Positions 56,201-64,000 of a stretch of DNA of 64,000 nucleotides are shown piece after piece; position 1 is the stretch's first letter, and each line of letters starts with the position of its first letter. The notes below the pieces were generated by a model that worked only from the letters and a program-made list of their open reading frames with translations, searched no databases and was not told where the DNA came from. The stretch is taken from NCBI GenBank assembly GCA_012064415.1, contig SSNU01000132.1:362236-426235 (forward strand), given 5' to 3'. This DNA is from Gyrodactylus bullatarudis. Lineage: Eukaryota; Platyhelminthes; Monogenea; Gyrodactylidea; Gyrodactylidae. Made by a program: the position numbers and the translations under genes.

Positions 56201-59200
56201 CATAAAATTAATTCTCTTCAGAGGTAGCGAAAATTTGTAAGATTCGCATAATTATTTTTTTCATCTAAGGTTCTATATAAGGAGAAAGCTCACTTTCAAT
56301 CTTTGAGTAGAAGTTTAACCGTTCAAAAAATTTATCTGAAAATAAATCTGGTAGAGAGTGGTATTTTCAAATAAGAATAATTGATTTGAGGAAGCTTTGA
56401 AATTTTCATTGGGGTGATTATTGGAAAAAAATTTCCTTCGGGGGGATATTTGGAAGAAAAAATTTTCTTGATTTTGTAATTAACCCTAAAAACATTTAAG
56501 AATGTCCTCTTTTCAAAGAGATATAATGGGAAATATTTACCGATGGAAGAGTTAATTAATAGGCTTAAATCTATTCCTGAATCTAGTAAACTTTACTTGC
56601 TCCCTCATCCATAGCAGTGTAAATCAATTTTCTTTACTTCAACTAAATGTTACAAAAAACCTTGATTATAATTAATAACTTTGCACAACGAAAATGTTAG
56701 GAAATTAAAAAAAATCTTTTTCCTCTACCAAGCTTAATTTACATCATGGTTTTGCTGCTTGCGGGAAAAAGTTCAAGTCCAAAAATATTGATCAATTAAA
56801 GTTTAACAAAAGAACTGTTTTGCATGACCCAATTAGTTTTTTAATAACTTTATATTCAATTCTACCTGAATACCTGATTTTTCATCGATTGGAATTACTC
56901 AGATCAGAGGGTCAAGACCTGGCAAAATGTACATTGTACTAATCTATACAAATATAGTTCTTTTGTTAAACTTGAAATTATTGAAAAATCAATCTAATTT
57001 TACATGTCCTTTATTCTTCCGATTTAAAATCTCTTTGTTTTTTCCTAGTTTCAAGATCAAATCGAAAAACTTGGAAATATTAACTCTTGAGATTTTTTCG
57101 TCTTTCTCCTCAAACACTCTTTTTCATAGCTATCTTCCTATTTTATGATCCATAAAAATAGGAAAAATTGTTCGATTATAATGATAATATGTATTATTAT
57201 TGATTGTAATCACAACATATGGAATATGTTTTCTCTCTCTCCATTCTATCAAAAAAGTAAATAAATATATTAGTTTGCTCTAATCTTTCCAGTATACAAC
57301 AAGGGAGTGTATTCTTGTTTGCTTTTTTACCCCATGTACTGTGTACACGAATAGATGAATGAGTAGAAGGGTGGGTACTGATGGTAGGTAAGGAGGTGAA
57401 AATAATCTTTTCTGCATAGAGAGTACGTGCATACAATAGGTAGATCGATGATGAGCTAACAGTTCAATCCTGAATGAAATCTGTATATTTGGTAGGAAAT
57501 ATTCATTGAATATTCCCTCGATAATTGTAAAAAGATCAGTGAATATTTGATTCTATTTAAAATTTTTTACAAAAACTAGCCTCTGAAATTTTAATCAGCC
57601 TTTCGTGCCAAGTTCTAGCTAGGACTTTTTTTCTTGATTGTAATTTTTGAAAATATTAGAGATTATCAAAAATAAATTTTTTCGGCAAATTATCGCTGAT
57701 AACTCTTTAGACTCATTCACTTTCATTCTAATTTTTTAGGCTGCTGGAATAGAAGGATTTCCAGGAATTATAACAGCCTTGGGAAGTGTTAGAATACGTG
57801 GGCCCCTGTCAATTGCTTTTGTTAATCAAACCAACATGATTGACGTAATTGCTGCCCGACATAAACAACTCACAAGCCTTAAAAATATCTCTGAACTCGA
57901 GTCAAACACTGAAGAGGCCTGTGAAGGTGTAAGTTATTATTCGACTAATTTTCAATTTTAGACTGGAACAGAAATAGTTGATTCCCTTGCCAATTTAGTG
58001 GCTTTTCATTCCTATACAGTCTTTTTGTTTGATCAAATGCTATTAATCACAGAAGAATGTCGACCGGGAGGTCGTAAAAAAGTTCCTACATCCAACCAAA
58101 CACAAGAAGCATGTATTCAAGTTGATGCGTTCGCTCAATCTGTTTTTCAATTCAAGGCAGCAATCAGGGTTAATAAAATGAAGTTGGCTGTAAGTCTGTA
58201 GAAAATATTTTGAAATTCAAAATATTTCTAAGCCAATAAATGTAGAAAATAATTCATTAAAGGGAAATTTACACTTGCAGTATCATTTTTTTCGTTTTTT
58301 ACAGTTACAGTATAATAGACCGATGTTTTTTTACACTTACAGTATCATTATTTTTTTTATTTTCATCTTCAGTATCAAAAGATGAAATAATTTCAGAAAC
58401 AGTATAATATACCAATAGATACGATACTGATTCAAGTTGTTTCTTTTTTTGAATTTTTCAATCCAACCGTGACTAACTTTACACCCAAAATTCAAATTCA
58501 GAGACATTCTTTTTATATCTTCACTCAGACAGCGTAAGTTAATCGGCAACCTGTGCCTTCTCCATTCTTCTACCATTTCTTTGGCACTCTGGTCAAGGTA
58601 ACGATATTGAATAAAAGGTAATCTCTTATATTTGTGTGCATTATTATTTTTTTGCGAAAATGATCTTAAGTTCATTTAATTGTACTTCCCATCGTCTTAT
58701 ACAATCAAGACTAACACCCTTCTTATGTGACACGATTTTTCTACTGGTTAGATCACATTCATCTAGAATTTCGAGTTTTTGCTTGATGGTGTATTCATTT
58801 CTTTTAAATATCTAAAATTATAATTTTGATTAAAAAAACAAACTATCTGCCTCTTGAATTGAGAATTTTGATCGATGAATTGTCTCATCAGCTCACGGGT
58901 AAATTTAACATGATAATTATCAGCCTTGTCCTGCAATTTTTTATGAAGCACGTTGAAAGATATAGGTTTATCATGCGTCAGTAAAAAAAAGTTTGATTTT
59001 ATCAAAAAAATTTTGATTAGAGGATTTAACAACGTTAGTTCTTCTGAAATACTTAACCCGTGCCAAATTTATTCCAAGAATTGATGAAATTTCAGCTGAG
59101 GTTTTACCCTCATTAACAAGAGTAGTGACGTAACGTCGTAAGTCGTGTTTCATGATAATAAACAAGATGAAATTTTTATCCGACATCACATTGATACAGA

Positions 59201-61995
59201 ATTGCACTCCTCCCTATTTGATTTTGAGGTATACAAATGTACAATTCTATTGCAGTACCATTGAAAATCAATGGAAACCCACCCTAGAGAAAGTTCATTA
59301 AAAGCTAAGATAGGAATGAAAATAAAAATGATGGGGTCCTGTGTGTTTGAGATTTTGTGATACCCCACCCTAAAGAAAATTTATCAAAAATATTAAGATG
59401 GAAGTTATTCTCCTAGCTTAGGATGTTTTACAAGCAAATTTCAACAAGTTCCTGTCGAAATACACTTTCATAACCCACAACAGATTAGATCAGAAAAAAA
59501 TGCTCTTTCAAATGAGTCTAAAAACTCCAAAATCAAGATTAAGGTCCAAAATTGAGCATTCGTGTCTACTTTATAGTAGTTACATACTCCACAAATCTTT
59601 TTAGAGGGGTAGACAGGAGAAGGATAACTTTTTGACAGTTATTACGGAGGTACTACTGTATTGGTATATTATACTGTTTCTGAAATTATTTCATCTTTTG
59701 ATACTGAAGATGAAAATAAAAAAAATAATGATACTGTAAGTGTAAAAAACATCGGTCTATTATACTGTAACTGTAAAAAACGAAAAAAATGATACTGCAA
59801 GTGTAAATTTCCCTTCATTAAAATGTGTTACAAATTGTTTTTATAAACTCAAAATAGAAGAGATACGTTCAATGAATTCAAACATCTTGTTCAACAGAGA
59901 AAATCAAAAATTGATTGTAAAGTTTTGATAAGAAAAGAACAACGCTGAATTCACTCTGTTATGACAGATTAATTTAAAATACATTGAGAATTAAAAATTA
60001 TGCCTATCCTACGTTGAATATAAAATCTATTTGAAATGTAGTTATCAATGAATCAATCTCTCTGAGATCCTACAGTGTAGGATTTAGTTTCAAAATTTAA
60101 TATCATTCAAAATTCATCTTTGTATCATGGGAATAATATTTTGTGAAATTAAACTTTTTTTTCAAAATTTCCTATGAAAAGCTAGTTGACATGAAGATGG
60201 AAATTTACTATTTTTACAAAAAACTCAATATTTTTCTCCGGATTCATTGAAAATAATAATTTTTTGAATTCTAAAACGGAATGAGCTAATGGGATGTGGG
60301 TTTTCGAAAAATTTCCGAAAAAAATCCAATCTGACCATTTTTCAAATTTCGAAAATGTAACACTTTTTCAACTTTTGAACCCAAAATTTTTATCGATTTC
60401 GATGATTTTAAGCAGTTAAGTATTGATATTTGGGATCAGTATTAGACAAAGAATTCGAATTTGGCCATAGAGATGGCGAAGAAACTATTGTTTCCGAGAA
60501 AAAGTTAAACTTCCAGATTTTGGATAATTTGCTTTCGTGATTAAGGAAAAACTCAAGTGGTTCGATTTCGCACAGTAATGAAGAACATCAGTGATCTTCT
60601 ACATGTGATTCGAATTCTTCGTTCAATGTTGATTCCAAATATCATCACTTAACTGCTTCGAATCATCGAAATCGATAAAACGGCCTATTTTTTTTCAAAT
60701 TGATTTTTTTCGAATATCCACAACTTATTGACTTATTTCATCATGGAATTCAAAAAATTATTTTTTTTCTGTGAATCCGGAGAAAAATATCGAGTTTTTT
60801 GTAAAAATAGAAAGTTTTCATCTTCATGTCAACTCAGCTTTGTAAGTATTTTAAAATTAAAAAAAATAAAATTTATCTTATTGATTTTACATGATACTCA
60901 TCTTGATTTATGATAATATCATTCAATGTTTTGGAAATAGATGGTAATTTTTAAAATTTTGTTCAGCCGGAATGGTGGCATTGTGCAAGAAATATACCCA
61001 GTTGTAAAAATTATAACCTTGACCTTCTCTTTGGCAATTGTTCCTCGCCAGAATATGGCACAATTGATGGTCGTTTTGCTTTTTGGGAATCTGGCGCAGG
61101 CTCAGTAACCTCAATGAACCTATCGAAAATTCCCTCAGCTGAAAAATCATCAAGCAATGGACCAATCTATTATGTCGTAGATCCAATAACTCTTTCAACT
61201 CGTGAAGCATGGCTTAAGCAATTAGAGGATATTCAACAAATGCAGCAACAACTTCTAATTGCCCTACAAGATCCAACAAAATTTGGGTCACCGGGTGAAA
61301 TCGATCAGTTTCGAGGTTTGTTAATATTGAAATATATAATTTTATCTAAAAGCAAAATATAATTCATTAGATTTTGGCAAATTTGATCCTGATTCTAGAC
61401 CCCCAGGCCACCAAGGCCAAAGGCACAAGTCTGCTCAAACAGCTCCAATTTCACAACTAGCCTCACAAATGAATTTATTGCATCCATCCACTCAAGATGA
61501 ACAACGTTCCCAGGCCAATCAAAAAAGATGGCCTAGTTTCAGGCTAAAACGTCCAAGTATTTTAAGCTTTCATAATAATCAAAACCCAATCATTGGCAAT
61601 GGTAGTAATAATGGCTCTAACAATTCCTCGAGCAATGATAAAGTAATTTTTTTCACATCTGAACATATTTCTTAGCCTTCCTATTTTAGATCAAAAAATA
61701 ATTTTAGAATATTTAAAACTGTTATTTCATATTTCAGATATCTCCTTCAATGTCAGAGAACTTTACGACAAACAAACGAACAACTTTATTACGATCACAG
61801 AGCGTTGAACGTCGAAAAAATTGTACTATATCATATCAGAATTCGAACATACCAAAAAACTCAGATAAGGGAGAGGGATTTTTTCCGTTTTCTCGATTGA
61901 ACAGCACCTCAGGCATTACACCGACCTCCTGGTTCAGTAGAAACAAAAAGAAAGATTCCGAACCTGCACTGCTTATGTGTCAAGGCCTTTCTCTT
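50266..61995 (+). CDS. RhoGEF (DH-PH), Trio/Kalirin second-GEF type, 3' end not resolved
   Basis: DH-PH proteins load GTP on Rho-family GTPases. Six exons join in frame: 50266-50943, 57740-57928, 57962-58189, 60967-61315, 61371-61642, 61738-61995. The DH domain starts near residue 35 (LMELVYSEEGYVKRL). It includes ICEWHSGFLEKLQ and the signature LMQPVQRIMRYQL, resembling the second DH of Trio and ARHGEF25. The PH domain follows (GFPGIITALGSVRI; TVFLFDQMLLITEE; closing helix TREAWLKQLEDIQQMQQQLL). It carries long inserts compared with Trio. A Ser/Asn/basic tail continues past 61995 (GTGAGT donor), so more exons are expected. Intron 2 is 33 nt, whereas introns 1 and 3 are 6.8 and 2.8 kb. Precise orthology (Trio, GEFT, puratrophin) is open. 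Confidence 0.88.
52799..53079. mobile_element. Hairpin insertion flanked by a 14-bp direct repeat
   Basis: TAGACCAATTAGTG occurs just left (52799-52812) and just right (53065-53078) of an insert. The insert holds 68-bp inverted arms (52843-52910 and 52999-53066, one mismatch) around an 88-bp loop. On the plus strand, loop plus right arm form an open frame ending at a TAG near 53048, reading for example GLLMDPTEPGTKETYKAFYK. I do not recognise the family. A 14-bp duplication suits LINE-type retroposition; the arms suit snap-back copying of the 3' end of a transcript. Confidence 0.65.
55555..55848. repeat. 294-bp foldback repeat, 73-bp arms
   Basis: Positions 55555-55627 and 55776-55848 are reverse complements (outer end GGCTGAGTCAA, complement TTGACTCAGCC), around a 148-bp spacer. 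No coding potential or clear target duplication is visible. Confidence 0.7.
58337..58800 (-). pseudogene. Helix-turn-helix/CENP-B-like DNA-binding remnant
   Basis: Read on the minus strand, a segment from about 58800 (YTIKQKLEILDEC, SLDCIRRWEVQLNEL) resembles a psq-type HTH. After a frameshift, a second frame (58675-58337) continues with a CENP-B-HTH-like block (HRLPINLRCLSEDI, VSHGWIEKFKKRNNL). The frame then runs into the terminal repeat. There is no DDE domain, so it cannot be a complete transposase. Confidence 0.5.
58763..59153 (-). pseudogene. Second HTH-containing open-frame remnant
   Basis: From an ATG at 59153 the frame reads through an HTH-like block (NEGKTSAEISSILGINLARV) to a stop at 58971. 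An overlapping frame (59032-58763) carries KPISFNVLHKKLQDK, typical of the second HTH of Tc1/Tc3-like proteins. The two are one frameshift apart. Confidence 0.45.
60179..60841. repeat. Foldback MITE (copy D)
   Basis: The outer ends (AGCTAGTTGACATGAAG near 60179 and its near-complement ending 60841) and the inner words match copy A at 7494-8230. Part of the right arm has been deleted near 60680. Confidence 0.65.
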
Positions 61996-64000
61996 GTGAG
62001 TGATACCTTCAAAATGCACTTTGAAAGTGATACAATTTTTTCAAATTAGCTTTTGTTAGCTTTAAAAATTCTTCATGATGATGATGTAAAAAACCTTTTT
62101 GATAGATGTTTTTGTCTAAAGCAAGTGCATTTTTCCTCTCGAAGAACATGCAAATAGTTTATTTTCCAAGGAAATAAAAGATAAAATCTATTTTAATGAT
62201 TTTACACGATTTGTTTGAAGAAAATTTCCTAATTAAATTTTCAATTCGAGCTATCTACACTGTTATGAACGAGATGATTAAAATTTACCTAGAGAAAATT
62301 CAAGTTCTTCTTAGTAGTATCGCTGATTATCGGTTATATGCTTGTCTGTAAATTTGAACTTTAAATAATCCTTTTTTCAAATCTTACCTATCCATTGAAT
62401 GATCAAAAACTAGGCATTATTCTTATAGTTGTTCTCAAAATATTTATGAATTATCTGATAGAAATTTTGAGTACTAGTCTGGGTACTGCAAGATATATTT
62501 TAAATTTTTCGTTTGTATACGAACGGTTCGTTAGATCGATTTGAAATAAAACCTAATTATCTAATATTTGATAATGTTGAATATTTATAAATATTTAGTT
62601 ATATGCTATTATAGACATTGATATAAATAGCGATAACAGAGCCTGCCTACTTCCCATATTAATCACATGACAATACATTTATGTTAACATAATTATGATA
62701 GGAATCATTTCAATTCCTTGGAAAACGAAAGAATTTTTATGTGTTCTTTTTGAATACTTTTGTTAATTCGAGCCAACTGCTGTTTTGAGGATTCTGGATT
62801 TTATTCCTTTTCTCTGAAATGAATCGGAATTTGAATTTTTATCTAAGAAAACTTTTCTATTTTTCTCACCAATCAATTACCAATGCAAGTGTTCATAACT
62901 ATAGTTGAGTCTAAGGAATTGGTAATAGGATTTAATAAAAATCACATATACTGATATTATCTCAATGTTTTTTATAGTAAACTGGAATTCTCTCTAGGGA
63001 TATACTTTGATCAATATCAGCTTCCCATTTCATTAAGTGTACAATTGACATGCATTAACTTTGTAGTTATCAAATTTATAACGTACTGTAAGACTGGGAA
63101 TCATAAAATTTTCCATTTCTGCAAAGTAGCAATTTTTTATTGTCAGATATTCTAAAAGATTATCCTATCGTTAAGTTGGATTCATTAATTAATTTCTAGA
63201 CAAAAAATATACAATCAGTTATCGAAATAGAGAAAAAACTAATATGGAATGAAAATTTTTATTTGAGTCAAATTTTTGGGAATCTTTTAGAAGGATTATT
63301 CTAATAGACTACAAGTTACAATTTAACTTCAATAATCCTCATAAATTTCTTTTGCTCAACTGTTATTACTAGAATTCGTATTTTTTCGATAGAATGTGAA
63401 CTTTAATTCATGAATATAGAGTGTAAATTTATATTTCTATCAGTTCTCCTAGGGATTATATTCTCTCTAAAGCATTTATTTTTGATAAATAAGAAAACTT
63501 TTATTCAAGTAGCAGCTAAAAATTCTACTGCTAGATTTACGGATTATTCAAATAGAAAAGAACTCCAACTTGTATTTCAGCAATAAAAATCTAATCTAGA
63601 ACCAAGTAGTTAATCAGGGAGCTGTTCGGCATAGATTGACTATAACGTTGTTCGCTTGCTACCTGACTATGTTGTCTTTTGGCTTGTATTGGTCAATCTG
63701 TAGAAAAAGAAAGGGGAGATCAGGGTAATCTAAATGTTTTTTATTTTAATCTTAATTTTAATTTTCTTTCAAGTGATGAATTATATTATCAGAGTTATTA
63801 CTCTAATAATTCTGATTACTATAACAATCACTGTAATTTTTTAAATCCTTATTCTTCAAGAAATATTACACCTGTCTCTCCCCTTTCTTTTTCTACAAAT
63901 AGACCAATACAAGCCAGAAGAAGTCAGATACCAAGAGAACAACGTTACAGTCAATAAAAATCTAATTTGAAAATTCATGTTCAAAATATGGTCCATATTT
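61996..64000. other. Right-hand end: probable RhoGEF intron
   Basis: After the GTGAGT donor at 61996 no further exon is evident. The stretch is AT-rich. It includes a foldback repeat at 63635-63955 whose arms produce a 92-codon open frame (63679-63957) that I do not consider a gene. Confidence 0.45.
63635..63955. repeat. 321-bp foldback repeat, ~90-bp arms
   Basis: The left arm (63635 to ~63730, beginning ATTGACTATAACGTT) and right arm (~63865-63955, its complement) match with roughly 85% identity by eye. The word CAATAAAAATCTAAT occurs at 63581-63595 and 63952-63966 but does not abut the left arm, so it is not a clean target duplication. Confidence 0.6.

Larger units (their letters stand above)
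50944..57739 (+). other. RhoGEF intron 1 (6.8 kb)
   Basis: The intron is AT-rich and lacks supported exons. The recognisable contents are a hairpin insertion with a 14-bp duplication (52799-53079) and a 294-bp foldback (55555-55848). A polypurine or poly-C tract occurs near 55441. Confidence 0.55.
58253..59822. mobile_element. DNA element with 156-bp TIRs and 9-bp target duplication
   Basis: TTCATTAAA lies on both sides (58253-58261 and 59814-59822). The element itself runs 58262-59813, starts GGGAAATTTACACTTGC and ends with the complement. TIRs are 58262-58417 and 59659-59813, with few indels. A 9-bp duplication and long G-starting TIRs recall Mutator-type elements. The coding remnants, however, look like pogo/Tc5 or Tc3-type DNA-binding domains, and no catalytic core is present. 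The superfamily is therefore uncertain. Confidence 0.8.
58190..60966 (+). other. RhoGEF intron 3 (2.8 kb)
   Basis: Nearly all of this intron is two mobile elements: the 1552-bp TIR element (58262-59813) and a foldback MITE copy (60179-60841). Flanking exons join in frame within the PH domain. Confidence 0.6.

Noticed and set aside
63679..63957. 92-codon open frame as a gene
   Set aside because: It is produced by the two arms of a foldback repeat; no splice-phase-compatible link to the RhoGEF exons could be shown.

Overview
This is eukaryotic, AT-rich DNA (roughly 70% A+T by eye) from an animal. All six host genes recognised have clear metazoan homologues, GT–AG introns and no bacterial-style organisation. 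The gene set and the many hAT, Gypsy and MITE remains would suit an invertebrate such as an arthropod. A copepod (caligid-like) is my guess, but the sequence alone does not prove it. There is one 663-base run of N (11896–12558).

Layout. Positions 349–38914 (minus strand) carry most of one long gene, a Munc13-4/BAIAP3-type (UNC13D-like) vesicle-priming protein. I could chain 18 exons in frame (1019 codons) from a start codon at 38914 to the window's left edge. The C-terminal C2 domain is not in view. Its introns range from 53 bp to 11.3 kb and hold most of the window's repeats: foldback/MITE elements, a hAT-like transposase pseudogene, a decayed Ty3/Gypsy retrotransposon and a small element carrying a hammerhead ribozyme motif.

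From 38915 the window becomes gene-dense. DDX1 RNA helicase (39066–41551, +) lies head-to-head with the Munc13-like gene, with 151 bp between start codons. It is followed by a kinesin-2 KIF3B-like motor (42359–46774, +), the TFIIIB subunit BDP1 (48013–49410, +), an intronless Yippee-like gene (49582–50025, -), and a Trio/Kalirin GEF2-type RhoGEF (50266 to beyond 61995, +), which has 6.8 kb and 2.8 kb introns filled with repeats. I see no functional operon. These are unrelated housekeeping, ciliary-transport, Pol III and signalling genes.

Main points of interest: (1) a complete hammerhead ribozyme core at 4016–4058, inside a 254-bp segment bounded by 29-bp inverted repeats and preceded by a Pol III B-box-like sequence; (2) spliceosomal introns of only 25–36 nt, required by reading frame and conserved protein motifs in DDX1, KIF3B, BDP1 and RhoGEF, beside introns of many kilobases; (3) a 1552-bp element with 156-bp terminal inverted repeats and a 9-bp target duplication that encodes only helix-turn-helix fragments; (4) a 14-bp-duplication-flanked hairpin insertion with a coding-like loop; (5) a hAT-like pseudogene broken by a perfect 116-bp inverted duplication.
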